A DNA stretch of 64,000 bases from an uncultured Flavobacteriales bacterium (lineage in GTDB: Bacteria; Bacteroidota; Bacteroidia; Flavobacteriales_D; Sanyastnellaceae): the NCBI GenBank assembly GCA_905478325.1, contig CAJQIB010000026.1:43146-107145 (forward strand). Reading direction: 5' to 3'. This document shows, in pieces, positions 47,461 to 57,324 of the stretch (positions are counted from its first letter, which is position 1; the number at the start of each line of letters is the position of its first letter). A program made the translations under genes and the position numbers. A model generated the notes under the pieces. It was not told the origin of the DNA. It did not search any database and was given only the letters and a program-made list of their open reading frames with translations.

Positions 47461-48723
47461 ATGAGCATAGTCATGAGTTTATTGGGAATGCCTGTCTTAA
47501 TAGGGCTGGCACTTCTCCTTTCTAGCAATCGAAAAGCCATACGCATCCGCACAGTAGTGGGTGCTTTTTTGATTCAACTTTTCTTCGGAGCGCTTGTGCT
47601 TTACATTCCTTTTGGGAAGACAGCATTGCTCAAAGTATCGGAAGGCGTTCAGCGGGTCATCGACTATGGCAATGATGGCATTACGTTCATTTTCGGAGGC
47701 CTGAATTCGGATGCCATGTTCGAACTTTTTCCATCGGGTGGATTTGTCTTTGCTGTGCGTGTGCTTCCGGTCATTGTCTTTTTCTCATCCCTCATTGCGG
47801 TTTTGTATTACGTGGGGATTATGCAGTTGATCATCAATACGCTGGGTGGCGGATTGCGTCGTTTACTCGGAACCTCGAAAGCGGAATCCCTCTCGGCTAC
47901 GGCCAATATTTTTGTAGGGCAGACGGAAGCTCCATTGGTCGTCAAGCCTTACATCAAAAGCATGACTCAATCGGAATTGTTTGCGGTGATGGTCGGCGGT
48001 TTAGCATCCGTTGCTGGATCTGTTTTGGCAGGATATGCGTCATTGGGGGTGCCGGTACAATACTTGATTGCAGCTTCGTTCATGGCCGCGCCTGGCGGAC
48101 TGCTATTTGCCAAATTGATTCGTCCAGAAACCGATGAGCCCCTAGAGAGTTTGAGTGAAGAAGACCTCAAAGGAGAGGAGGGGGATCGACCGGTCAATGT
48201 GATCGATGCAGCAGCAACGGGCGCTTCATCAGGTCTGAAATTGGCATTGAACGTGGGTGCAATGCTCTTGGCTTTTGTCGGTCTCATTGCGCTTATCAAT
48301 GGTATTTTCGGTGGAGTCGGTAGTTGGTTCGGTATGCCCGAATTAACATTGGAATTGATTTTAGGCTACCTCTTTGCGCCGTTGGCTTTCCTCATAGGTG
48401 TTCCTTGGACAGAAGCGGTGATCGCAGGTTCCTTTATCGGACAAAAATTGGTGGTCAATGAGTTTGTCGCCTACTTGGATTTCGCACCCTACATGCAGGA
48501 AGGAGCTGCGGTTATTTTGTCCGAAAAGACCAAGGCGATTGTCTCGTTCGCTCTTTGCGGATTTGCGAACTTGTCGTCCATTGCCATTTTGCTTGGAGGC
48601 TTGGGTTCTCTGGCTCCTTCGCGGCGTGCCGATATCGCTCGATTGGGTTTTCAAGCCGTTCTGGCTGCGACCTTATCCAATCTGATGTCGGCCACGATTG
48701 CTGGGCTTTTCTTGTCTTTGTGA
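47461..48723 (+). CDS. nupC: CNT-family concentrative nucleoside transporter
   Basis: A 420-residue inner-membrane protein of the NupC/CNT family, which imports nucleosides with protons or sodium. Hydrophobic segments alternate with the core motifs G-Q-T-E-A-P-L-V near 158 and an [11 protein letters not shown] segment near 340, both in nucleoside-binding loops of the family, and [11 protein letters not shown] near 365. Length is typical. The ATG at 47461 begins just before the first membrane segment; the frame stays open upstream to 47245 but that part has no family match. It precedes deoA by 22 bp, consistent with import followed by phosphorolysis of pyrimidine nucleosides. Confidence 0.93.
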   Translation: MSIVMSLLGMPVLIGLALLLSSNRKAIRIRTVVGAFLIQLFFGALVLYIPFGKTALLKVSEGVQRVIDYGNDGITFIFGGLNSDAMFELFPSGGFVFAVRVLPVIVFFSSLIAVLYYVGIMQLIINTLGGGLRRLLGTSKAESLSATANIFVGQTEAPLVVKPYIKSMTQSELFAVMVGGLASVAGSVLAGYASLGVPVQYLIAASFMAAPGGLLFAKLIRPETDEPLESLSEEDLKGEEGDRPVNVIDAAATGASSGLKLALNVGAMLLAFVGLIALINGIFGGVGSWFGMPELTLELILGYLFAPLAFLIGVPWTEAVIAGSFIGQKLVVNEFVAYLDFAPYMQEGAAVILSEKTKAIVSFALCGFANLSSIAILLGGLGSLAPSRRADIARLGFQAVLAATLSNLMSATIAGLFLSL

Positions 48724-48745
48724 GCTGAAATAAAGTACTGCGACC

Positions 48746-50080
48746 ATGGAATTGTTGATACCTGAGATCATCCGAAGTAAGCGAGATGGAGGCGAGCTTT
48801 CTGCCAAAGAAATCCGACGTTTTATTGAAGGTGTGACAAGCGGAGAAGTCACCGACGCGCAAATTGCAGCCTTTTCTATGGCGGCTTTTTTCAAAGACCT
48901 CACTATGGCGGAACGCACTGAGATCACACGATCTATGCGGGATTCAGGAGAGGTATTGCACTGGAATGAATTTCAATTGAATGGCCCGATCGTGGACAAG
49001 CATTCCACAGGAGGCATTGGGGACACGGTATCCTTGATGTTGGCACCCATTTTGGCGGCTTGTGGCGGCTTCGTCCCCATGATTGCGGGCCGCGGGTTGG
49101 CGCATACAGGAGGAACGGTCGACAAGCTAGAGTCTATTCCAGGCTACAACACCCAGCCAACGGTGCGGGATTTTCAGAAAGTAGTCGCTTCCACAGGAAT
49201 GGCCATCGCAGGGCAAACGGCTGACCTCGCACCCGCCGATCGGCGGATGTACGCCACGCGTGATGTCACGGCCACAGTGGAGCAATATGGCTTGATCACA
49301 GCGAGTATTCTGTCGAAGAAATTGGCAGCAGGAGTGGATCACCTTGTGATGGATATCAAGGTTGGCAATGGAGCATTCATGCAGGATATGGAGTCAGCAC
49401 GAGCACTTGCGCATTCCTTATGCCAGGTGGGAACCGAGGCTGGCATGCCGACTGAAGCCTTGTTGACCAACATGGATCAGCCATTGGCACACACAGCAGG
49501 CAACGCTTTGGAAGTGATGGAAGCCATTTCCTACTTAAAGGGAGCAGTGCATTCTGAACGATTGGATGAAGTCACGCGGGCTTTGGTGGGCATGCTGCTC
49601 CAGCAGTCTGGCTTGGCTTCGAGTCGAGATGGAGCACATGTCATGTTGGAAGAAGCGCTTACTTCGGGCCGAGCAGCAGAATATTTTGGTCGTTCCGTGG
49701 CGGCAATGGGAGGTCCGATTGATTTGATGGAGGCTCCCCATTCGTATTTAAAAATAGCTTCCAAACGTCCTGTATTTGCAGAAGAACAGTATTTCGGGCA
49801 ATGTGTCGACCGCATAGATACGAGGGAATTGGGCATGGCGGTCGTGGCTCTTGGGGGAGGAAGAACATCTCCCAACCAATCCATTGATCACGCGGTCGGT
49901 TGCTCTGGGTTTATGATGCCGGGGGCGCAGGTGAATTCTGAAGTTCCGCTTGCTTGGGTGCACGCGCGGGATGATCGGAACTTTGATCAAGCCTCTTCTC
50001 GAATTAAGCAGGCCTATGGATTCAATCCGGAACATTCAAAACAACCAAGACACATGCTTTTAGAGCATTTGAAGGCTTAG
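48746..50080 (+). CDS. deoA: Thymidine phosphorylase
   Basis: A 444-residue pyrimidine nucleoside phosphorylase that converts thymidine (or deoxyuridine/uridine) and phosphate to the base and (deoxy)ribose 1-phosphate. The phosphate-binding K-H-S-T-G-G (about 80-85) is followed by G-R-G-L-A-H-T-G-G-T-x-D-K-L-E (about 113-127) and S-K-K-L-A-A-G (about 190), all hallmarks of the family. Length is normal. It lies 22 bp after the nucleoside transporter, with which it forms an obvious salvage pair, and ends 9 bp before the nitroreductase start. Confidence 0.95.
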   Translation: MELLIPEIIRSKRDGGELSAKEIRRFIEGVTSGEVTDAQIAAFSMAAFFKDLTMAERTEITRSMRDSGEVLHWNEFQLNGPIVDKHSTGGIGDTVSLMLAPILAACGGFVPMIAGRGLAHTGGTVDKLESIPGYNTQPTVRDFQKVVASTGMAIAGQTADLAPADRRMYATRDVTATVEQYGLITASILSKKLAAGVDHLVMDIKVGNGAFMQDMESARALAHSLCQVGTEAGMPTEALLTNMDQPLAHTAGNALEVMEAISYLKGAVHSERLDEVTRALVGMLLQQSGLASSRDGAHVMLEEALTSGRAAEYFGRSVAAMGGPIDLMEAPHSYLKIASKRPVFAEEQYFGQCVDRIDTRELGMAVVALGGGRTSPNQSIDHAVGCSGFMMPGAQVNSEVPLAWVHARDDRNFDQASSRIKQAYGFNPEHSKQPRHMLLEHLKA

Positions 50081-50089
50081 ATTTACGTC

Positions 50090-50869
50090 ATGGTGAAAGT
50101 GAAGATGTTCGATGCGAAGGAGGCTAATAATTCGCCGCGCAAAGCAGCAGAAGCTCCTGTTGTGGATGCCAATGCGTTTTATGCTGTTCTTGAGTCACGC
50201 CGCAGTGTGCGCATTTTCACACAGGACCCCGTTCCCGAGGATACGATGCGTCGTTGCATGGAAGCGGCATTGAAGGCTCCGACTTCTTCAAATTTGCAAA
50301 CCTGGGAAATTCATTGGGTGCGGAGTTCGGAAAAAAAGCGCTTGCTCATCGAAGCCTGTTTAGGTCAGCCTGCAGCTGCGACAGCGCAGGAGCTGGTTGT
50401 GTTCGTAGCGCGCCCAGATTTGTGGAAGCGCAACAATAGGTGGATGTTGGACCACCTTCAATCCTCACCGGAAACCCCAGGAAAGGCACTGCAGTATTTC
50501 AAGCAAATCACGCGTATTGTTTACACCCAGGGACCTTGGAGTCTGTTTAGACCGTTTAAGTGGACCTGGTTTACGTTGCGTGGAATTAAAAAGCCGACAC
50601 CTCGAGAACCGATCCATGCCGGCCAAATGCGCATATGGGCGCACAAAACGACGGCTTTGGCTGCACAAAATTTCATGTTAGCAGCGCGTGCAGAGGGATT
50701 CGACTCTTGCCCAATGGAAGGGTTGGATTCGTATCGGGTAAAGCGCCTTTTGGGCCTGCCTCGTGCCGCAGGAATTAGCATGGCGATTTCGGTGGGAAAA
50801 CGCGCTGAAGGTGGGGTGTATGGCTCTCGATTTCGTTTTGACTCCTCACATTTTATTCACGAACATTAA
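50090..50869 (+). CDS. Nitroreductase-family flavoprotein with insertion
   Basis: A 259-residue member of the FMN-dependent nitroreductase superfamily. The N-terminal signature S-R-R-S-V-R-I-F (about 36-43) binds FMN phosphate and A-P-T-S-S-N-L-Q (about 64-71) is the following FMN loop. The C-terminal G-F-D-S-C-P-M-E-G (about 204-212) closes the fold. A stretch of about 50 residues (about 110-165, with a basic, Trp/Phe-rich W-S-L-F-R-P-F-K-W segment) is inserted between these and could bind substrate or membrane. The electron acceptor is unknown. Its 9 bp gap to deoA and 6 bp gap to the TerC gene suggest one transcript. Confidence 0.87.
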   Translation: MVKVKMFDAKEANNSPRKAAEAPVVDANAFYAVLESRRSVRIFTQDPVPEDTMRRCMEAALKAPTSSNLQTWEIHWVRSSEKKRLLIEACLGQPAAATAQELVVFVARPDLWKRNNRWMLDHLQSSPETPGKALQYFKQITRIVYTQGPWSLFRPFKWTWFTLRGIKKPTPREPIHAGQMRIWAHKTTALAAQNFMLAARAEGFDSCPMEGLDSYRVKRLLGLPRAAGISMAISVGKRAEGGVYGSRFRFDSSHFIHEH

Positions 50870-50875
50870 ACCGCT

Positions 50876-51640
50876 ATGGATTGGGTTGGGTCTATTGGTA
50901 CATTGCTCATGCTCATTGCGTTAGAGGCTGTTTTGGGCATCGACAACTTATTGTATATCGCGATTGAGTCGGGACGTGTAGCGAAGAAGGACCAGCGACG
51001 GGTTCAGCGCATTGGGATTTTAAGTGCGGTTCTTCTCAGACTGCTCTTGCTGCTCCTATTGATCCAATTGATTGCGCTCTTTCAAGCGCCGTTATTTGTA
51101 GTGGACTGGGGGCATGCGGTTCAAGGCAATTTCAATGGACACAGCCTAATCGCCATGTTGGGGGGCGGATTTATCGTGTATACTGCTGTACGTGAAGTGT
51201 GGCACATGTTGGCCCACGATGAAACCTTAGGTGAGGGTCAAAAGCAACTTCGGAAGCCGGCGGCTGCGATTGGTGCAATCGCAATCATGAACGTGGTGTT
51301 TTCCTTTGACTCCGTGCTCACGGCCATCGCGCTGACGGATGTTCTTTGGATCATGTCTTTGGCCATCGTCCTCAGTGGCGTTGTCATGATTTTATTGGCC
51401 AATCATGTCGCTGAATTCCTCAAAAAGAACCGGGCGTATGAGGTTCTAGGGCTTTTTATTCTGCTGATAGTTGGTATCATGCTCCTTTCGGAGGGAGGCC
51501 ATATGGCGCACTTAACGTTGTTCGGAGGGGCGATCGAACCCTTGAATAAAACCACGTTTTACTTCGTTGTAACGGTATTGATTGTAGTGGATGTTGTACA
51601 ATCAAAGTACCAACGGAAATTCAAAAAAGGGAGTCAGTAA
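50876..51640 (+). CDS. TerC-family integral membrane protein
   Basis: A 254-residue inner-membrane protein with about seven predicted transmembrane segments. The TerC signature is present as A-L-E-A-V-L-G-I-D-N-L-L-Y-I (near 15-28), and a second acidic membrane motif F-S-F-D-S-V-L-T-A-I (near 143-152) provides the paired Asp/Asn expected in this family. Some relatives export manganese or take part in metal resistance or metalation of exported enzymes. The role here is not evident from neighbours. It is convergent with asnB, with only 10 bp between. Confidence 0.9.
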   Translation: MDWVGSIGTLLMLIALEAVLGIDNLLYIAIESGRVAKKDQRRVQRIGILSAVLLRLLLLLLLIQLIALFQAPLFVVDWGHAVQGNFNGHSLIAMLGGGFIVYTAVREVWHMLAHDETLGEGQKQLRKPAAAIGAIAIMNVVFSFDSVLTAIALTDVLWIMSLAIVLSGVVMILLANHVAEFLKKNRAYEVLGLFILLIVGIMLLSEGGHMAHLTLFGGAIEPLNKTTFYFVVTVLIVVDVVQSKYQRKFKKGSQ

Positions 51641-51650
51641 ACAAATGATC

Positions 51651-53336
51651 TCAGTCTTTTTTTGGCTCGCTTCCCTTGTAACCTGCGTTGTGAACTGCAG
51701 TTACAGCTCTCCCTGAAGGGTCGACCACATTCTGAAGGCTTTCGCTCCATTCCAATGCTTTTTCCGTGCTGCAAGCGACAGATTTTCCGCCAGGAACCGT
51801 TGCGGCACATGCCGCTGAAGGGAAGTGTTTTTCAAAGATGGTCCGATAATAATAGCCTTCCTTGGTGTCAGGCGGATTGATTGGGAACCGCACAGAAGCG
51901 CGAGAAAACTCCTCGTCAGTGATGTGGGACTCCGCATGTTCCTTCAGCCCATCGATCCATCCGTATCCCACGCCATCGGAGAACTGTTCCTTTTGTCTCC
52001 AAAGAATTTCATCCGGAATGAGTCCGTCAAAAGCCTCTCGTATGATGTGCTTTTCGATGCGGTTTTCACCACTCATTTTGACTTGAGGATCCAAAGACAT
52101 GGCATAATCCACAAAGGGCTTATGTAAAAAGGGAACGCGGGTCTCTATGCCCCAGGCCATCATGGCTTTGTTTGCGCGAGAACAATCGTATTTGTTCAAT
52201 GCCAATACCTTCCGAACAGTTTCTTCGTGAAACTCTTTCGCATCTGGAGCAAGGTGGAAGTACAAATAACCACCGAAAAGTTCATCGGCACCTTCTCCTG
52301 ACAAGACCATTTTTATGCCCATAGCCTTGATCTGTCGGGCCATCAGGTACATGGGCGTGGACGATCGTATGGTTGTCACGTCGTACGTTTCCACATGTTT
52401 TACGACATCTTCGAGTGCGTCTAATCCTTCTTGAACTGTAAAAGTTAGAGGGTGGTGTGCTGTTCCGATGTGATCAGCAACTTTTTGCGCTGCGGCGACA
52501 TCCGGACTGCCTTCGAGACCGATGCTAAAGCTATGAGCACGTGGCCACCAAGCCTCTGTTTCGCTGTTGTCATCTACGCGTTTTTGCGAAAACGACTGAG
52601 CGATGGCCGCGATGACACTGGAGTCTAATCCTCCGCTGATGAGCAGGCCATACGGCACATCTCCCATCAGATGCGATCGAACAGCCTCAGTGAGCTGCGC
52701 ATTGAGTTCCTTTGAATCAAGTGCCTTTTTAGGTGCTGTTTCCCAATCCATCCAATGCGCGTGGTAATACTTGCGTGGTGCAATGTCATCAGAAGACCAC
52801 GTATGCCCTGGAGGGAATTCTGAAACGTCATCGCACAACGGGGCCAAGGCTTTGATTTCAGATGCCACAAGCAATGTGCCTTCCTCATCGTGCCCAAAAT
52901 AGAGTGGGATGATCCCAATGGGGTCTCGTCCAATGAGCCACTTATCCTGCAAAGGATCGTATAAAACAAACGCGAACATGCCCTCGAGATGGTCCACCAA
53001 ATCAGATTCGAATTCACGATACAACGCAAGAATGACCTCGCAATCACTGCCTGTTTGATAGGGGTAAGACGCTGTTTTTTGACGAACGTCCTTGTGGTTA
53101 TAGATTTCCCCGTTTACGGCCAGTGCCGTCTGATGTTCGGGGTCAATGAGTGGTTGTGCTCCACTGCTGACATCTACAATCGCCAGTCTTTCATGTGCTA
53201 AAATGGCATGAGCATGCTGGTAAACGCCAGACCAGTCCGGTCCACGGTGGCGCTGTAGTTTTGAAACGGTCAACGCAAGAGAGCGATGTGCTTCACTTGA
53301 GTTGCGGAGATTGAGGAGGGCTGTAATCGAACACAT
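51651..53336 (-). CDS. asnB: Asparagine synthetase B (glutamine-hydrolysing)
   Basis: A 561-residue asparagine synthetase that makes asparagine from aspartate, ATP and glutamine. Residue 2 is the amidotransferase nucleophile (M-C-S-I), with R-H-R-G-P-D near 29-34 and V-N-G-E-I-Y-N near 73-79 in the class II glutaminase domain. The synthetase domain has the ATP pyrophosphatase P-loop S-G-G-L-D-S-S near 235 and G-E-G-A-D-E-L-F-G-G-Y near 335. Length is typical of AsnB. It is transcribed alone on the minus strand, head-to-head with the subtilase gene (about 120 bp gap). Confidence 0.95.
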   Translation of the reverse strand: MCSITALLNLRNSSEAHRSLALTVSKLQRHRGPDWSGVYQHAHAILAHERLAIVDVSSGAQPLIDPEHQTALAVNGEIYNHKDVRQKTASYPYQTGSDCEVILALYREFESDLVDHLEGMFAFVLYDPLQDKWLIGRDPIGIIPLYFGHDEEGTLLVASEIKALAPLCDDVSEFPPGHTWSSDDIAPRKYYHAHWMDWETAPKKALDSKELNAQLTEAVRSHLMGDVPYGLLISGGLDSSVIAAIAQSFSQKRVDDNSETEAWWPRAHSFSIGLEGSPDVAAAQKVADHIGTAHHPLTFTVQEGLDALEDVVKHVETYDVTTIRSSTPMYLMARQIKAMGIKMVLSGEGADELFGGYLYFHLAPDAKEFHEETVRKVLALNKYDCSRANKAMMAWGIETRVPFLHKPFVDYAMSLDPQVKMSGENRIEKHIIREAFDGLIPDEILWRQKEQFSDGVGYGWIDGLKEHAESHITDEEFSRASVRFPINPPDTKEGYYYRTIFEKHFPSAACAATVPGGKSVACSTEKALEWSESLQNVVDPSGRAVTAVHNAGYKGSEPKKD

Positions 53337-53431
53337 ATCCTAAAAGGGTTGGTACGTTGAATACGTTCAATTCAAATAAAAGTTGCAACGAATTGACATC
53401 GAGAGCGCATAGCAAAACAGCATAAAAGACC

Positions 53432-53439
53432 TATTTTTG
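53432..53439 (+). promoter_or_regulatory. -7 promoter box of the subtilase gene
   Basis: TATTTTTG matches TAnnTTTG exactly and lies 16 bp before the ATG at 53456. No TTG occurs at the usual -33 spacing; the nearest (53393) is too far. Confidence 0.4.
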
Positions 53440-53455
53440 CTGCAACCTGTTGATT

Positions 53456-56347
53456 ATGAAATATCGATTCCCTCTTCTCAGGGCTCATGTCGTCTTTGCG
53501 GCAAGCCTTTTTCTGTGTTTATCGCTCCAATCTGTTCATGCACAAGTCGCTGCAGATGAAACCTCATTTTTACCAAACGAGCTTTTGGTAATGGTTGATC
53601 TCGAGGTAGATCATGAGAAGGTCTGGGCCTCATTGAGTGAAATGGCCTCATTTGATATTGTCAGCATTCCCTCTCCTTCAACAGGCATCTATCAATTGGT
53701 CGTTGCTGCGTCGGACTGGCCCTTGGCTCTAGATCGATTCGCAGCCCATCCGCACGTGCGAGCAGTGCAATTGAATCACACGGTGGCTGAACGGGAGACT
53801 GTCCCCAATGACCCCAATTTTGGTCAGCAATGGCATCACGTTCAATCGGGTGATCATGATATCGATTCCGATTTGGCTTGGGATATTACGACTGGAGGAA
53901 CGGCCGGGAACGGTGCGCGCGTGGTGGTTGCAGTCTTAGAAGGTGGTGGGTCAAACTACAACCATGTGGACTTAATTGACAACCATTGGGTCAACACGTT
54001 AGAAATTGAAGGCAATGGCATTGACGACGATGAAAATGGGTATATCGATGATTATGATGGTTGGAATTCAGGGAGTAACGACGATAACATTGCGGCTGGT
54101 GGACACGGTACGTCTGTGAGCGGAATGATTGGAGCAACTGGAGACAACGGAATTGGCGGGGCAGGTGTGAATTGGGATGTGGAAATCATGCAGATTGATA
54201 TGCCCAACGGCTTGTCGGAAGCGAATGTGATTGCGTCGTATGAGTACCCGAAAGTGATGCGGGACTTCTACAATGAAACTCAGGGCTCAAAAGGGGCCTT
54301 TGTTGTCGCGACAAACGCATCGTGGGGAATCGACCAAGCGAACCCTGCAAACTATCCCGTTTGGTGTGCATACTACGATGAGTTGGGAGCATCGGGCATC
54401 CTAAATTGTGGAGCGACCACCAACCAAAATCTCAATGTCGATGCGGTCGGTGATATGCCCACCGCGTGTAGTTCGGATTACATGGTTTCTGTTACGGCAA
54501 CGAATAGCAGTGATGTCCGGACATTCAGTGGATACGGCGTTACAACCATCGACTTGGCGGCTCCTGGCGATCAGGTTTATTTGCCAAGTGGCAGCAGTGG
54601 GTATGGCAATACCAGCGGGACTTCGTTTGCGAGTCCGTGCGTTGCTGGAGCCATCGCGTTGATTTACAGTGTTCCGTGTCCTGAATTGGCCGAATTGGCG
54701 GTAAGCAATCCTCAAGGAGCTGCTGATCTTGTGCTAGGTTATCTGTATGAAGGAACAGATCTGGTTTCCAACTTGGTCACGGAAGTGGTCACGGGTGGAC
54801 GATTGAACGTTGCGAATTCTGTTGAACTGGCGCTGGCGAGTTGCGGCCCGATTGAATGTGAAATTCAGGCGTTTGAAGGAGAAGCATATTGTGTGTTTGA
54901 TACCACAACGAATGCGGTGAATACCATGCTGGATCTGACGGCTACATTTTCCAACTTCCTCTGTGAAGGTCAGATCTTGTGCTATCGAGATACCGCTGAT
55001 ACTGAATGGACCTGTGGTTTGACAGAAATGTTGGGATTGGAGTTGTCCAGTGGCAACACCGTCACGATGGGAGGCTTGAATGCCAATTCTGCCTATGAAG
55101 TGTATTTTGCTTTGGACTCATTGGTTAGTGATACCCTTTTCATTGAAACACCTGACTGTCTTGCATTGATTCCGGGCTGCATGGATGAATTGGCGAACAA
55201 CTACGCTGCTGAAGCAACGATTGACGATGGTTCATGTGAGTTTCCTTGCATGGATATTGTGCTCACAATTACAACAGATTGTTGGCCTGAAGAGGTGGGC
55301 TGGAGCATCATTGATTCCAATGGAGAGGAGCTTGTTGGCGTTGCACCGGATACATATGAAGAAGAAGAAACGGATGAGGTTTGGGAAGGCTGCGTCCCGC
55401 TTGGCTGCCATACCTTATCCATCACCGACGCGTATGGAGATGGATTGAATGGGAGTGTTTGGGGGTCGTGTGAGGTTGATGGAAATTATGCGTTGACGAC
55501 CGTTGAAGGAGCCGTTATCGTGTCCATGGGAGAACCGGACTTTGGTTCGGAAATCGAACATCCATTTTGTTTGCCAATCGTCGTGGGTTGCAATGAAGAG
55601 GGCGCCTGTAATTATGATGCCGAAGCGAACGCAAATGATGGGTCTTGCTTTGCTCCAGGAGATGCTTGTGATGACGGCGATGAGTTGACCATTTTGGATG
55701 TGATCGGGGAAGATTGTCTGTGCGTTGGAGTTGCTGAGGTTTTGGGCTGTTTGGATGATGAAGCGTGCAATTATTCTGAGGAAGCAAATTCAGATGATGG
55801 TTCGTGCACGTATGTGGGACAGGGTGTTATCTCTGGACCAACCGATCCAATGAGTGGAACAACACAGGCCTATGGTTATGATGGCCCCGCAGAACACGCA
55901 TATGTTTGGACCGTAAGTCAAGGTGCATTTGTTGGCGCATTTGAAGGGACTGGCGTCACAGCAGTTGAGGTTCTTTGGAACGATTTGGCAGGCGGGATGA
56001 ATGGCTCAATTTCGGTTTCTGAGACCGACACAACGGGATGTGAAGGAACCGTCGATATGCAGATTAATCTATTGGTTAATGGTTTGCAAGAGTTGGAAGC
56101 TATCGGCATGTCAGCTTACCCCAATCCGGTGTCAGAAACCTTATGGATTGAGTGGGATGCAAACTTCGAGGAGCTTCGGACTGTGGTGATCTTCAACGTC
56201 CAAGGAAAAGAAGTCTACAATAGCGTCATTCAATCAGCGCGCACGCCAGTGGATTGCACAGGATGGGCTGAGGGAGTGTACACTGCGCAAGTGTTTGGGT
56301 CCGCGGGCTCCACAAGCGCTTCGTTCCAGGTAGTCGTGGTGCGCTAA
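53456..56347 (+). CDS. Secreted subtilisin-like protease, T9SS type A
   Basis: A 963-residue exported S8 family protein. A signal peptide (1-30) is followed by a propeptide-like domain and the catalytic domain (about 120-460). His217 (G-G-H-G-T-S), the oxyanion Asn287 (T-N-A-S-W-G) and Ser390 (G-T-S-F-A-S-P) are all present. At the catalytic Asp position the sequence is V-A-V-L-E-G-G, so Glu162 replaces Asp, by a GAA codon. After the protease come beta-rich domains with three Cys repeats (G-C-x-x-x-x-A-C/N-N-Y-x-x-x-A-x-x-D-D-G-S-C) at about 570, 725 and 770. A type A sorting domain (about 885-963) starts Y-P-N-P. The substrate and whether the Glu form is active are unknown. Confidence 0.88.
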   Translation: MKYRFPLLRAHVVFAASLFLCLSLQSVHAQVAADETSFLPNELLVMVDLEVDHEKVWASLSEMASFDIVSIPSPSTGIYQLVVAASDWPLALDRFAAHPHVRAVQLNHTVAERETVPNDPNFGQQWHHVQSGDHDIDSDLAWDITTGGTAGNGARVVVAVLEGGGSNYNHVDLIDNHWVNTLEIEGNGIDDDENGYIDDYDGWNSGSNDDNIAAGGHGTSVSGMIGATGDNGIGGAGVNWDVEIMQIDMPNGLSEANVIASYEYPKVMRDFYNETQGSKGAFVVATNASWGIDQANPANYPVWCAYYDELGASGILNCGATTNQNLNVDAVGDMPTACSSDYMVSVTATNSSDVRTFSGYGVTTIDLAAPGDQVYLPSGSSGYGNTSGTSFASPCVAGAIALIYSVPCPELAELAVSNPQGAADLVLGYLYEGTDLVSNLVTEVVTGGRLNVANSVELALASCGPIECEIQAFEGEAYCVFDTTTNAVNTMLDLTATFSNFLCEGQILCYRDTADTEWTCGLTEMLGLELSSGNTVTMGGLNANSAYEVYFALDSLVSDTLFIETPDCLALIPGCMDELANNYAAEATIDDGSCEFPCMDIVLTITTDCWPEEVGWSIIDSNGEELVGVAPDTYEEEETDEVWEGCVPLGCHTLSITDAYGDGLNGSVWGSCEVDGNYALTTVEGAVIVSMGEPDFGSEIEHPFCLPIVVGCNEEGACNYDAEANANDGSCFAPGDACDDGDELTILDVIGEDCLCVGVAEVLGCLDDEACNYSEEANSDDGSCTYVGQGVISGPTDPMSGTTQAYGYDGPAEHAYVWTVSQGAFVGAFEGTGVTAVEVLWNDLAGGMNGSISVSETDTTGCEGTVDMQINLLVNGLQELEAIGMSAYPNPVSETLWIEWDANFEELRTVVIFNVQGKEVYNSVIQSARTPVDCTGWAEGVYTAQVFGSAGSTSASFQVVVVR

Positions 56348-56382
56348 TGACGTTGGCTCAGGCGTGAACCATACAGAGTTGC

Positions 56383-57264
56383 CTAGCTGATGGGGGAAGT
56401 ACCCACTTCAAACCAAAAGGATCCGCCATGCGGTTCCACTCCGGTCGTGTTGGGGTGATTCCAAAGCGATTTCAAAGTCTGCTTAAACTCGGGGTGTTCG
56501 CTGACCCAAAATGCCGGAAAAAGGGGTTGGTAGCGCTCTGGATTGCTCAATAGAGCCATGGCCAACATGTACTGCTCCGAATACGCACGGTCACACATTT
56601 CTTGCGGGTAGTCCCAAGGAATGTAGATATCGTGTATTTGAACAATGACGCCGGGCTTCAGAAGAGGGAACCACTCCAAGAAGACCACTGTTGCGTCTGA
56701 GTTGGGCAGTACTCGGTGGCTGTTGTCGATGAACAAAATATCGCCGGCTTCCAACGAAAGCGCAAGGCTCTGATCAACCGACTCGAATGGAGACCGGATG
56801 ATGGTCTGAGAGATTTGGTCAATGTCAGCGCGCGGAAAAGGATCGATGCTGATGATTTCTGTCTGTGGACTGTGCTGCGCCTTCGCTGCGGCAGCGACCA
56901 ATGTGGAATTACCCGATCCAACTTCAAGATACCGTTTCGGCTTTCTCGTTGAGACCACACTAAAAAGTACCGCCATATCCAAGCCCCTCATAAAACCGTT
57001 GTTCCAGGCAGGTTTCAGTGCATTGGTTTCCTCATTGCGTTTCCGAATGGCCTTTAGGTCATCTGCAAATTGCAGAATTTGATTGACCTCTGTTGAGATC
57101 ACATCCGATCGTTGCGAAAGGATCTTCTCCAATGGACCATGTGCACGATCCAACTCAGAAAGAAACCGCGGCTTGAAGTCTATAGGATAGTCCAAGTGTA
57201 GAGTTTGCCACTTGGGCGATAAGAACCGGTGCCAATTTTTAATCCGAGAAAGACTTTGCGACAT
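56383..57264 (-). CDS. SAM-dependent methyltransferase-like protein
   Basis: A 293-residue cytoplasmic protein of the class I methyltransferase fold (Methyltransf_24-like). Motif I is Y-L-E-V-G-S-G-N-S-T (near 112), followed by I-S-I-D-P-F-P at the end of strand 2, D-I-L-F-I-D-N-S-H-R (post-motif acidic loop) and V-I-V-Q-I-H-D-I-Y near 200. This set is seen in sugar or macrolide O-methyltransferases, but the acceptor cannot be told. It is the last gene of a minus-strand operon led by prolyl oligopeptidase and is separated from plsC by 60 bp. Confidence 0.82.
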   Translation of the reverse strand: MSQSLSRIKNWHRFLSPKWQTLHLDYPIDFKPRFLSELDRAHGPLEKILSQRSDVISTEVNQILQFADDLKAIRKRNEETNALKPAWNNGFMRGLDMAVLFSVVSTRKPKRYLEVGSGNSTLVAAAAKAQHSPQTEIISIDPFPRADIDQISQTIIRSPFESVDQSLALSLEAGDILFIDNSHRVLPNSDATVVFLEWFPLLKPGVIVQIHDIYIPWDYPQEMCDRAYSEQYMLAMALLSNPERYQPLFPAFWVSEHPEFKQTLKSLWNHPNTTGVEPHGGSFWFEVGTSPIS

Positions 57265-57324
57265 TGGGGCGAAGATACAATGGCAAAAAAACAGCCAAGA
57301 AAGTAAAGTATGAAACGAGTGGAG

